From: Caulobacter zeae
GTDB lineage: Bacteria > Pseudomonadota > Alphaproteobacteria > Caulobacterales > Caulobacteraceae
Direction of reading: 5' to 3'
Assembly (NCBI RefSeq): GCF_002858925.1
Contig: NZ_PJRS01000011.1
Span: 248,001-312,000 of the forward strand
Length of the DNA: 64,000 bases
The position numbers and the translations under genes are program-made. The notes below the pieces were generated by a model that saw only the letters and a program-made list of their open reading frames with translations, had not been told where the DNA came from and did not search any database. Positions 54,211 through 63,897 of the stretch are shown one piece after another. Position 1 is the first letter of the stretch; every line of letters begins with the position of its first letter.

Positions 54211-55998
54211 TCATAGCCCGTCGATAATGCAGACCACGCCTTCTGGCGCGAAATCCAGTCGGATCTGGCCGCCGACTTCGCGGGCCAGCGCCCGGCGCAG
54301 AAGACGCGCGCCGAACCCTGTCGTGGCCGGCGGCGCGACGGTGGGGCCTCCGCGCTCTCGCCAGGTCAAGCGCGTCGCCGCGTCGCTCTGGGTGCAATCG
54401 ATGTCGACATGCCCCACATCGCTTGAGAGCGCGCCGTATTTCACCGCATTGGTGGCCAGTTCATGCAGCGCCATCGCGACGGCCAGGGCCTTTTCTGGCC
54501 GCAGATGCGCATCGCCGCCGCGGACCGTGAAGCGTTCGGGGCCGAACGGGGCGATGGCGCCTTCGATCAGGCGGCGCAGGCTGGCGGCTCTCCAATCGGC
54601 GTTGGTCAGCACGTTATGGGCCCGCGACAAGGCGTGCAGTCGCCCCTCGAAAGCTTCGTGCGCCGAGGCGGCCGGCCGATCGTGAGAGAAGGCCTGCCTG
54701 GCGAGGGACTGCACCGTCGCCAGGGTGTTCTTGACCCGGTGATTGAGCTCGTTGATCAGCAGGGTCTTGCCATCCAGGGCCTTTTGCAGGGCCGTGACGT
54801 CGGTGAAGGTGCAGACGACGAGCGGTCGGCCTGTGACATCGGCGACCCGTTTGCAATCGACCGTCAACTGAACCTGTTCTCCATCCGGGCGCAGATAGGT
54901 CATTGCCTCCCTGACGATGACCTCGCCGTTCTGCAAGGCCCGCGCGGCCGGATATTCGTGCGGCTCATAGGCGCGCCCATCGGGGTGGATCGCGCCGTAG
55001 GCGCCGTAGTCTTCCGGCAGGCCGCCGAGGCTCCCGTGTCCGAGTATTTCGACCGCGGCGCGATTGTAGAGCATGACTTCGTGGGTTTCAGGCGACAGGA
55101 GCGCGACCCCCACCGGCATCTCTTCCAGCACCGCCTTGATCTGTTCTCGCGCCCGCTCGCTCTCCTGGCGTCGCACGACCTCCTCGGTGACGTCGACCGA
55201 TTGCACCAGCAGCCGCGGTTCACCGGCCGGACCCGGTTCGATGCGGCGAAACAGCAGGTCGAAGTATCGCTCCTCGGTCGTCCCGTCGGGCCGTCGCAAG
55301 GGGCTGCTGACCTGGCGACCCTCGAACGTCTCGCCGTCGTCCAGGACGCGCCGCATCAGCGCCAGGACGGACGGCGCGGTTTCGGGCGCGGCCTCCTCGA
55401 ACGCGCGCCCGACCAGCGCCCCTCGGCCGAGGTAAGCCACGAGGCTGCGGCTGGCGAATTCGATGATCAGTTCGCGTCCGCGGTAGATGGCGACCAAGCC
55501 CGGCGCGTTGCGAAACAGCTCCGCGAAGCGGGCGTCCTCGGCGGCCTTGTGCAACGCCGCCGCGTCGCGCTCCTCCAGCAACTGCCGGCTGATCGCCCGG
55601 TAGCCTTCGGTCACGACGATGACCAGGCAACCAGAAGCCAGGTAGGTCAGGAGGCTGACAGCCTCGGCGGCCTTCATCGTCGACAGATCGCCGTGACTGG
55701 GCAGGATCAGCAGCCAGATTCCCATCAGGCCAGTCAGGAGCGTGCTGGTCCCGCCCAGCCGCCCAAACACCAGGCAACTGATAAGGATGGTGGGAAAGAC
55801 CAGCGCGAAGCGGGCGCTGCCGGGCCAGGCCCGGTCCATCAGCGCATGGAGCGCCAGCGCCGCCAGCGCCGCCAGGCCGCCGCCGACGAGCCGAACCAGC
55901 CAAGGCCAATCTCGTGTGGCGAGACGTGTGAAGATGTCCGCCCGAATAACCCTGCCCCCTGCAACTGTCTCGCGACGCCTGGCCGATACAGCGGCCAA
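54211..55998 (-). CDS. Membrane-bound PAS/HWE sensor histidine kinase
   Basis: 595 residues. An N-terminal membrane region (about 25-130) contains four hydrophobic segments, including LVRLVGGGLAALAALALHAL and VFPTILISCLVFGRLGGTS, similar to the DUF4118/KdpD-type sensor anchor. Two PAS domains follow (about 155-275 and 285-405). The HWE kinase core has phospho-acceptor H420 in ELNHRVKNTLATVQSLA, N-box HELATNAVKYGAL, and the W-x-E signature in LTWRERGG. TTG 55998 is the only in-frame start that keeps the anchor; no ATG fits. HWE kinases often phosphorylate PhyR-type or single receivers in the general stress pathway; no partner is adjacent. Confidence 0.85.
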   Translation of the reverse strand: MAAVSARRRETVAGGRVIRADIFTRLATRDWPWLVRLVGGGLAALAALALHALMDRAWPGSARFALVFPTILISCLVFGRLGGTSTLLTGLMGIWLLILPSHGDLSTMKAAEAVSLLTYLASGCLVIVVTEGYRAISRQLLEERDAAALHKAAEDARFAELFRNAPGLVAIYRGRELIIEFASRSLVAYLGRGALVGRAFEEAAPETAPSVLALMRRVLDDGETFEGRQVSSPLRRPDGTTEERYFDLLFRRIEPGPAGEPRLLVQSVDVTEEVVRRQESERAREQIKAVLEEMPVGVALLSPETHEVMLYNRAAVEILGHGSLGGLPEDYGAYGAIHPDGRAYEPHEYPAARALQNGEVIVREAMTYLRPDGEQVQLTVDCKRVADVTGRPLVVCTFTDVTALQKALDGKTLLINELNHRVKNTLATVQSLARQAFSHDRPAASAHEAFEGRLHALSRAHNVLTNADWRAASLRRLIEGAIAPFGPERFTVRGGDAHLRPEKALAVAMALHELATNAVKYGALSSDVGHVDIDCTQSDAATRLTWRERGGPTVAPPATTGFGARLLRRALAREVGGQIRLDFAPEGVVCIIDGL

Positions 55999-56281
55999 CG
56001 CTAACTGCGCCTTGGCGTTCCCTGATCAATGGAAGGCGCCCACCTGGCTGGCGCGGTCGATGCGCCAAGACGCCAGGGCGCCAGGACGCTCTCCATTAGG
56101 TCATCGCGCTGCGCGCGATGGCTCCTTTGTTTTTCCTTTCCCCTGAAACGGGGGTGGGCGGCGCGCCGGTCTAGGCCCGCCGCGGCCGCCGGCAACCGGC
56201 CTTGCGGCCGGTCCTCCACTACGTTGCGGCCCTTCGGGTGCCGACGCCCGCTCACGCGGGCCTTCCCGTCGCCCTTCGCCG

Positions 56282-56299
56282 CCCCCCCCCCCCTTTTTT
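56282..56299. repeat. Homopolymer tract C12T6
   Basis: Twelve C residues followed directly by six T residues. It lies 30-40 bases before the open frame of the ArdC remnant. Such tracts slip during replication and sequencing, so the exact length is uncertain. Confidence 0.6.
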
Positions 56300-56323
56300 C
56301 CGGCGAAAGGATGCGGGCTTGGG

Positions 56324-56554
56324 GTGGTGAAGGAGGCCCCCCATGCGCTCGTCCCGACCGTGCGCCACGCCGACTATCTGGGCGCGTGGCTGGAGATCCT
56401 GCGCGAGGACAATCGCGCCGTCTTCAAGGCCGCCTCGGCGGCCTCCAAGGCGGCCGACTTCCTGCTGGCCTTCGGGGCGGACGAGGCGGGTGCGGCGCGC
56501 GGCAAGGGGGAGGGCGCGTCATCATCCGGCCGCCCGCCTTGCCTCCGCCGCTGA
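56324..56554 (+). pseudogene. C-terminal remnant of an ArdC-type antirestriction protein
   Basis: 76 codons. HADYLGAWLEILREDNRAVF then KAASAASKAADFLLAF matches the conserved C-terminal end of ArdC-like proteins, where HASYxxSWLxxLKxDxR and AxxHAQxAADxL are typical. The N-terminal single-strand DNA-binding and zincin domains, about 230 residues, are missing. The intact protein shields incoming element DNA from restriction; this remnant cannot. It overlaps the start of the DUF2958 gene, the common order in integrative elements. Confidence 0.7.
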
Positions 56555-56844
56555 TCCCCGACGATCTCCGCGCGGCCTTGCTGGCCAACGGCCACCGGCC
56601 CGACGCGGGCGACCGCGTCCCCCTCGTCAAGCTCTTCAACCCGGTCGGTCCGGGGCGCTGGCTGATCTGCGAGATGCTGCCCGACGAAGACACCCTGTTT
56701 GGGCTCTGCGACCTCGACCAGGGCGCGCCGGAACTGGGCTATGTCAGCCTGTCGGAACTGGCCGCCGTGCGCCTGCCGCTGGGCTCGGTGTTCGCCGAAG
56801 GCATGGTCCGGCTGATGGCCGCCGCCGACGCGCCGCCGTCCTGA
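56539..56844 (+). CDS. DUF2958 protein of integrative/conjugative elements
   Basis: 101 residues from TTG 56539. The sequence has the whole DUF2958 pattern: PDDLRAALLANGH, VPLVKLFNPVGPGRWLICE, DTLFGLCDLDQGAPELGYVS then LSELAAVRLPLG. The function is unknown; the gene is almost always part of plasmids or integrative elements, next to ardC. No ATG is available, so the 5' end may also be damaged, although the domain itself is complete. It overlaps the ArdC remnant by 16 bases. Confidence 0.7.
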   Translation: MPPPLIPDDLRAALLANGHRPDAGDRVPLVKLFNPVGPGRWLICEMLPDEDTLFGLCDLDQGAPELGYVSLSELAAVRLPLGSVFAEGMVRLMAAADAPPS

Positions 56845-57002
56845 CATCGCGTCCGGCCGCCCCTGGCGATCCCCCTTCCGCGCGCCGGGCTCGCCCGGCG
56901 CCGGTCGCCGCGCCGCTCCTGGCGCATCCCGGCCCCGCCCTCCCGCCTGGACAGCCTGAAGCGGCGCGGCCGGTTCACCCCCTGGAGACAAGGAGTGCTC
57001 CG

Positions 57003-57215
57003 ATGAAACTCGCTTTCGCAGACCCCCGCAACATGACGATCTCGCCGCTGAACATGCACCACGGCAGGCCCGCCCGGACGTCGCCGACATCCGGCCCTCC
57101 ATCGGCCGACGCGGCGTCCTCGTGCCCCTGCTGGTGCTGGAGACGATCAAGGACGGCGCCGTGGTCGAGGGCGGCGGTCATGGCGGGGGTCCTCGCCGCT
57201 GCGTCGAGGACCAAC
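57003..57215 (+). pseudogene. Frameshifted ParB-like gene remnant
   Basis: ATG 57003 begins MKLAFADPRNMTISPLNMHH, the opening of element-borne ParB/nuclease-domain proteins. After about 22 residues the match continues in another frame as DVADIRPSIGRRGVLVPLLV, followed by ETIKDGAVVEGGGHGG in place of the usual Arg-rich motif, then is lost. The intact protein would have several hundred residues. A GGAGACAAGGAG ribosome site is still present before the ATG. Confidence 0.65.
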
Positions 57216-57476
57216 CCACGACGATGGCTTGGACCCTGTGGCCGCCCCGGGCCGCCTTGAACCGTCGCGGCGAACTTTTTCCCCGCCGCGCCCCAAGACA
57301 AGAGGGGCGGGGCTCCTCGCGCCGCTTCGCTTCAAAAAAGCCCGCCGCTCGGGTCCTCCGCTCCGCTCCGGCCCTCCGGGCCTTGCGGCCCTGCGGGTCA
57401 AGGCGGGCCGGGGCGGCCAGACGGGGCGCCTGTCGCCGGGGATCGGCCCCGACGAAGCAGGCAAAGGAACCCCGCC

Positions 57477-57644
57477 ATGACCGCCACCCTCGGCCACGTC
57501 ACCCAACTCGAAAACGGCGCCTTCAAGGGCCCGCTGCGCACCCTCAACTTCCGTTGCGACATCGAAGGCGCGCTCGAGCGTCGCTCGCATTGGGAGAAGA
57601 CCAGCCACAGCCTGCTGGTCGGGGCGATCCTCCACGGGCCATGA
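57477..57644 (+). pseudogene. Chimeric remnant: DUF736 start fused to TraG/TraD-type fragment
   Basis: A 55-codon open frame. Residues 1-31 (MTATLGHVTQLENGAFKGPL, then RTLNF) match the start of DUF736 proteins. Residues 34-53 (LERRSHWEKTSHSLLVGAIL) match an internal segment of the VirD4/TraG coupling protein, where W-x-K-T-S-x-x-L-L-V-G-A-I-L-H-V is conserved. The junction near residue 32 is in frame. Neither parent would work in this form. The ribosome site (AAAGGAAC) is intact, so a short product could be made. Confidence 0.6.
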
Positions 57645-57709
57645 TCGAGAAGCACTACGGGCATCATCGTCCCGACCACCAGTCGGCGGCGCGCAACGCG
57701 TTGCGCTAA
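57641..57709 (+). pseudogene. C-terminal remnant of a tyrosine recombinase (integrase)
   Basis: The last 22 codons read MIEKHYGHHRPDHQSAARNA then LR and stop. This is the characteristic ending of phage- and element-type tyrosine recombinases, including the catalytic Tyr in KHYGH. It overlaps the chimeric DUF736/TraG remnant by four bases. An integrase end at this point marks the edge of a deleted element. Confidence 0.6.
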
Positions 57710-57821
57710 GTCCAGTTCGCGACCCAGCCTAGCATTCAACACATCGCGTTAGATGTGCTCGGCGACGCCGACGCCCCTTTGAGCATGCCGCGATGTTGAC
57801 GAGCGCCCCATCGCCGAACCT

Positions 57822-57856
57822 AGAGGTCTCTGGTTCGACTCCCTGCCAGGGGAACA
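57822..57856 (+). other. tRNA-like 3' fragment (possible attachment-site relic)
   Basis: CTAGAGGTCTCTGGTTCGAC is followed by TCCCTGCCAGGGGAACA, which resembles the T arm and acceptor end of a tRNA (GGTTCGACTCC loop), but the T stem no longer pairs well and the rest of a tRNA is missing. It lies about 110 bases after the integrase remnant, where an attachment site would be expected. Nothing else is seen in 57710-57876. Confidence 0.35.
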
Positions 57857-57876
57857 AACCCAGCATCTGAAGCAAG

Positions 57877-58110
57877 CCCCAGAAAACCCCCATATGCGGC
57901 TCGCGTTTGGACGTCCTCGACTGTGCGGGCGGCATGGGGCGGGCGACAGCATGAATTGGCTGGCGGCGCGGTTTGCCGCTAGGCACCTTGCAAGCGGGGC
58001 GAACGCATTCGCCGACGGACGCCGCGCCAGACCGAATCCGGAATTTCCTAAAAGCCAGCGCGCCGACCTCGGCAATGTTCAAGGTCGGCGCAGGATAGCT
58101 CCGGCGCTAA
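57877..58110. repeat. Diverged dispersed repeat, copy B
   Basis: Aligns in order with 17001-17251. The best conserved parts are TTGGCTGGCGGCGCGGTTTG / ACCGGCTGGCGGCGCGGTCT, GCAAGCGGGG, AACGCATTCGC, GCGCGCCGACCTCGGCAA, and the final AAGGTCGGCGCAGGATAGCT followed by CC-GCGCTAA. The middle differs by short indels. No protein frame is conserved between the two copies. Confidence 0.75.
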
Positions 58111-58274
58111 TCGTTCGCGTCCGGATTCAATTGAGCCTTTATGCGTAGAGGGCGGCGATGAGCACGCTCGAGGGATGTTTGCTGCCAACTTGTCGTAGCG
58201 GGTGTCGCTTTCGGGAATTCTGGAACTGCTCCGTTCGCGCGGAGGCGATGATCGCGGGGCCTAGCGTCGTGACC

Positions 58275-58580
58275 ATGTTAGACTACGAAATGAACGAGAC
58301 CGAACGCGAGATGCTGGCTGAGGATCGGGCCGAGGCGTATGCGCCAAAGCCCGTTGGCGGAGCCTTTATGGCCGGTGTCTGCGGCGCCGCGCTCGCTCTA
58401 TTGGGCTTCATCGTCGCGGCGCGCTTCTATGGCTGGCCTGTGCGAGATCACATCGGACTGGCGCTGATCCTTGTCGCGGGCGGCTTCGTTCTCGTCTGCG
58501 GCGGATATCTGCGTCTGGCGCGCAGGAACCGTCGGGCGCGCCGGGCGGAGCGCCGGCTGATCGATCGGGAGCAGAAATAG
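58275..58580 (+). CDS. Small two-helix membrane protein, unknown function
   Basis: 101 residues. An acidic N-terminus (MNETEREMLAEDRAEAY) is followed by two hydrophobic helices near residues 30-50 and 60-79 and a very basic C-terminus (RLARRNRRARRAERRLIDRE), which suggests a cytoplasmic tail. ATG 58275 or ATG 58290 could be the start. I recognise no family. It is close to the CsbD gene downstream, 97 bases, in the same direction. Confidence 0.6.
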   Translation: MLDYEMNETEREMLAEDRAEAYAPKPVGGAFMAGVCGAALALLGFIVAARFYGWPVRDHIGLALILVAGGFVLVCGGYLRLARRNRRARRAERRLIDREQK

Positions 58581-58677
58581 AACGCCAATCGAACGCCGGC
58601 GAACATTCCCCGGAACACCCATGCGGGTTGGCGGATTGGTCTGTCGCCGCGTTCGGCGGCAAGCAAAGGACAGACCG

Positions 58678-59022
58678 ATGGACGATCAAGTCACAGGCGT
58701 CGCCCGCCAGGGCGTCGGCCGGGTCCAGGACGCCGTCGGCGGATTGACCGGCGACAGCGCCACCCAGATCAAGGGCAAGCTCAACCAAGCCGCCGGCGGC
58801 GCCCAGCGGGCTTACGGCAAGCTCACCGACGATGTGCGCGACCGGCTCGAGGGCGCGCTGGATACGGTGCGCGGCGGGGTGCACGAACGCCTCGACACCG
58901 TCGAGACCTATGTGAAGGATAAGCCCCTTCCGGCCGTGGCCATCGCGGCGGCCGTCGGCATCGTACTGGGACTGCTTCTGCGCGGCCGCAGCAGGACCGT
59001 CTATCTGCGCGATCCGCGCTAG
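58678..59022 (+). CDS. CsbD-like stress protein with C-terminal membrane helix
   Basis: 114 residues. The first 60 residues have the CsbD pattern: GVGRVQDAVGGLTGDSATQI, then KGKLNQAAGGAQRAYG, an amphipathic helical repeat. A second part resembles DUF883-type proteins and ends in a membrane helix, AVAIAAAVGIVLGLLL near residues 82-97, and a basic tail. CsbD proteins are typical general-stress proteins of unknown mechanism. GGAAC at 58612 upstream could be a stress -35 element, but the -10 match is poor. An AAAGGA ribosome site precedes ATG 58678. Confidence 0.85.
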   Translation: MDDQVTGVARQGVGRVQDAVGGLTGDSATQIKGKLNQAAGGAQRAYGKLTDDVRDRLEGALDTVRGGVHERLDTVETYVKDKPLPAVAIAAAVGIVLGLLLRGRSRTVYLRDPR

Positions 59023-59070
59023 GCCTGTCGGGCAGGGGGGCTTCGGGGCGTTTCCCGCAGCCTCCCCTGG

Positions 59071-59988
59071 TCAGCGCAGGAACGGCGCCTGCTTGGCCAG
59101 ATCGTTGCGCAGGGACGTGGCGGCGACGCCGGCCTCGCCCATGGCGTGGCTGATCTGGTCCAGGCCCAGCACGACGTCGCCGGCGGCGTACAGGCCGTCG
59201 ATGCTTGTCCGTTGATGGGCGTCCACCCTGATGCAGCCGTCTTGCGTCACCGCCGCGCCCAGGCCGTGCGCCAGGTCGGAGTGAACCGCCGATCCGAGCG
59301 CGGGATAGATCGCATCGAAGCGCAGGCGTCCCTTGGAGCAGGCCAGGCTGATGCTGTCGTCCTCCAATGCGAAGTCTCCAGCCGGGCCGGCGATGCGCCT
59401 GACCCCGATCTCATCGAGACGCCGGCGCTGGCTGTCGTCGAGCCCGTCATCGGCCTCCAGCGCGATCAGCGTGACGCTCGCTGTATAGGCGCGCAGGAAT
59501 TCTGCCTCGCCCGCCGCGCGGGCGCCAGCGCCTATCACCGCCACCCTTTGGTCTGTCACTTCGTATCCGTCGCAGACCGGGCAGTAACGCAGGCGGCCTT
59601 GCTCCAGCGCCCGCATGTGAAGCGTCTCGTCCATCGGGGGGCGAAGATTGGTCACCCCGGTCGCGAGCAATACGGCGCCAGCCCGAAGCTCGCCGGTCGA
59701 ACTGCGGACGATAAAGCCTTCGGGCGCGACGTTCAGTTCTTCGACCCGGCCCAAGATGATCCGTGCGCCATGGAGCTCAGCCTGCCGACGCATACGCGCC
59801 AGCAGGGCCTTGCCCGATATGCCTTCGGGAAAGCCCGCATGGTTGCGGGTTAGCGCGATCAGGGCGGCGCGGCTGTGGCCGGCGTCGACGACCACCACCG
59901 ACAGCCGGAAGCGCGCCAGATAGATCGCGGCGGTCAGGCCTGCGGGTCCGCCGCCGACGATCAGGCAGTCAATCCTCTCGTCGCTCAT
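59071..59988 (-). CDS. Thioredoxin-reductase-like NAD(P)/FAD flavoprotein
   Basis: 305 residues, the size of low-molecular-weight thioredoxin reductases. FAD-binding motif IVGGGPAGLTAAIYLARF near residue 10; second nucleotide motif VIGAGARAAGEAEFL near residue 152; C-terminal FAD motif LYAAGDVVLGLDQISHAMGE. The redox-active pair is C136-P-V-C139 rather than the usual CATC. The second dinucleotide motif reads GAGARA instead of GGGNSA, so NADPH may be handled differently and the true partner may not be thioredoxin. It lies 13 bases downstream of the catalase gene stop on the same strand, suggesting a shared oxidative-stress transcript. Confidence 0.85.
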   Translation of the reverse strand: MSDERIDCLIVGGGPAGLTAAIYLARFRLSVVVVDAGHSRAALIALTRNHAGFPEGISGKALLARMRRQAELHGARIILGRVEELNVAPEGFIVRSSTGELRAGAVLLATGVTNLRPPMDETLHMRALEQGRLRYCPVCDGYEVTDQRVAVIGAGARAAGEAEFLRAYTASVTLIALEADDGLDDSQRRRLDEIGVRRIAGPAGDFALEDDSISLACSKGRLRFDAIYPALGSAVHSDLAHGLGAAVTQDGCIRVDAHQRTSIDGLYAAGDVVLGLDQISHAMGEAGVAATSLRNDLAKQAPFLR

Positions 59989-60001
59989 GTGCGCCGATCG
60001 C

Positions 60002-62197
<2,196 letters not shown>

Positions 62198-62386
62198 GGG
62201 ACGTCTTTCGGTTGTGAGCAGTTGGCTGCTTCAACGTCTCGGCGCCATCGAAGTTGCTGTCGCCAATCCGACATAAGAGATTGAAATATTTATTTATTTA
62301 GTCGGCGCCTCGGTTCGAACCTTCTTGGCTTCGAAGAGTTTGCAACCCGCCGCGCGCTTTCGCCGGACGTGAAGGAGCGGAACGCG

Positions 62387-63310
62387 ATGCGCACGGATCT
62401 GGTCGTGAGGCGACACGTGGCGGTGGCCGTGCCTGCGCAGAACGAGGCGGCCTGGATAGAGGTCTGCCTTGGACGTTTGCTGGCGATGGAGCGCGACGAA
62501 CGGATCGCCTCGCTCCGCATTGTGGTGCTGGCCAACAACTGCTCGGACGAAACCGCCGCGCTTGCCCGACGGATGGGCGCAGACGTCGAGGTCGTCGAGA
62601 TGCGGTTGGCTTCGGACCAGGCGCATGCCGGCGGCGCCAGGCGAGCGGCGCTTGAGGCCGCCTCGGCCTTTCTCATATCGCCCGAAGACCTGCTGGCGAC
62701 CACCGACGCCGACACCCAGGTCGCCGGCGACTGGCTGTTACGGACGCTGGACCATGTCGACGCCGGCTACGACGCGGTGGCTGGGCTGGCGCGGCTGAAG
62801 GGGACGGAGCTTCGCGGGCTGGATCGCCAGCATCGCGCGCGCCTGGCCCTGCTTCGCCGCTACTATGCCGCCCTCGACGCCTTGCGAGCGGGGCGGAGCG
62901 GCGAGGCTTGGCCGCACCATTCCTATGAAGGGGGCGCCAGCATGGCCCTGACCCTGGGCGTGTACGCCCGGATCGGCGGCGCGCCCGCCCCGCCGGTCGG
63001 GGAGGACAAGGCGCTGTTCGAAGCCGTGCGGGCCGCCGGCGGGAGGGTGCGCCATCCGATCGACGTCAAGGTCTTTACCTCCTGTCGCCTGGCCGGTCGC
63101 GCCGTTGGAGGAACTTCCGATACGCTGGACTTGTGGGGACGCCAGGCCATCGACGAACCCATTCATGAGGCGCCGCCGCTCAATGTCGCGCTCGGCCTGG
63201 CGACATGCGGACCGGCCCTGACCTTCGCGGATCTTCCGACCGAGGTCGACAGGGCGCGCGCCCTCGTGCGGATCGGGCGCGAGCGGCTGATGCTGGCGAA
63301 AGCCGGCTAG
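62387..63310 (+). CDS. Glycosyltransferase family 2 protein
   Basis: 307 residues with a GT-A fold. AVAVPAQNEAAWIEVCLGRL opens the domain, VVLANNCSDETAALARRMGA follows, and the metal-binding D-x-D is in LLATTDADTQVAG near residue 107. An acceptor-side SYEGGASMALTLGVYARIGG lies near residue 183. ATG 62387 is chosen because AAGGAGCGG lies eight bases upstream. The stop overlaps the convergent methyltransferase stop by four bases. Together with the methyltransferase it may belong to a surface-glycan or glycolipid modification cluster that continues beyond the window. Confidence 0.85.
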   Translation: MRTDLVVRRHVAVAVPAQNEAAWIEVCLGRLLAMERDERIASLRIVVLANNCSDETAALARRMGADVEVVEMRLASDQAHAGGARRAALEAASAFLISPEDLLATTDADTQVAGDWLLRTLDHVDAGYDAVAGLARLKGTELRGLDRQHRARLALLRRYYAALDALRAGRSGEAWPHHSYEGGASMALTLGVYARIGGAPAPPVGEDKALFEAVRAAGGRVRHPIDVKVFTSCRLAGRAVGGTSDTLDLWGRQAIDEPIHEAPPLNVALGLATCGPALTFADLPTEVDRARALVRIGRERLMLAKAG

Positions 63311-63897
63311 ATCCAGCGCCACAGGTCAAGGCGATAGTCGGCGTTGCGTTGCGCCGTCTCGACGCTGATGGCCTCGCCCAGGTGGGCTCGGAGGGTCTCG
63401 ACGGCCTCGTCGGCGGTCTTGGGATAGTCGGTCTCGCCCAGCCAGTGGACCAGCAGGATGCGGCCGTGCGGAACGCGCGCTGCGCCAAAGGCCTTGGCCG
63501 CCAGGGCCAGATCGGCGTCGTCCCAATAATAGGCGACCTCCGACAACACGATCAGGTCGAAGGCGCCGGCGACGTCATCTTGGGGAATCTGAAGCTGGGC
63601 GAACTGCACATTGGCCAGATCCGTGCAGCGCCGACGGGCTTGTTTGAGCGCAGTCGCCGAGACGTCGAGCGCCAGCAGGTGGTCGCAGCGCGCGGCCAGC
63701 CGCCGGGTCAGGACGCCGATCGAGCAGCCGACCTCCAGGCCCCGCGTGGCTTGCTCGCCGCCAAGGGCGGCGAGGGTGGCTTCATACTTCTCGCGCTCGT
63801 AATCGCTGGTTTCGAAACCCCATGGGTCGGGATTGGCCGCGTAGAGGCCCTCGAAATAGCCGGGCTCGAGCGAGCGGGTCTTCCTCAACGGCGGCAC
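63307..63897 (-). CDS. SAM-dependent methyltransferase (NodS-like)
   Basis: 196 residues with a class I methyltransferase fold. NPDPWGFETSDYEREKYEAT near residue 22 and the SAM motif GLEVGCSIGVLTRRLA near residue 53 are typical of NodS/SAM methyltransferases, followed by LALDVSATALKQAR and FDLIVLSEVAYYWDD. NodS methylates a glucosamine amino group during Nod factor synthesis; here the substrate is unknown. Translation probably starts at GTG 63897, inside the previous gene by 13 bases, so the two are translationally coupled. It converges on the glycosyltransferase gene. Confidence 0.85.
   Translation of the reverse strand: MPPLRKTRSLEPGYFEGLYAANPDPWGFETSDYEREKYEATLAALGGEQATRGLEVGCSIGVLTRRLAARCDHLLALDVSATALKQARRRCTDLANVQFAQLQIPQDDVAGAFDLIVLSEVAYYWDDADLALAAKAFGAARVPHGRILLVHWLGETDYPKTADEAVETLRAHLGEAISVETAQRNADYRLDLWRWI

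Noticed and set aside
58612-58638. General stress promoter before the CsbD gene
   Set aside because: GGAAC is present, but the sequence 16-17 bases downstream (GGAT or GATT) does not match the -10 consensus well enough to list.
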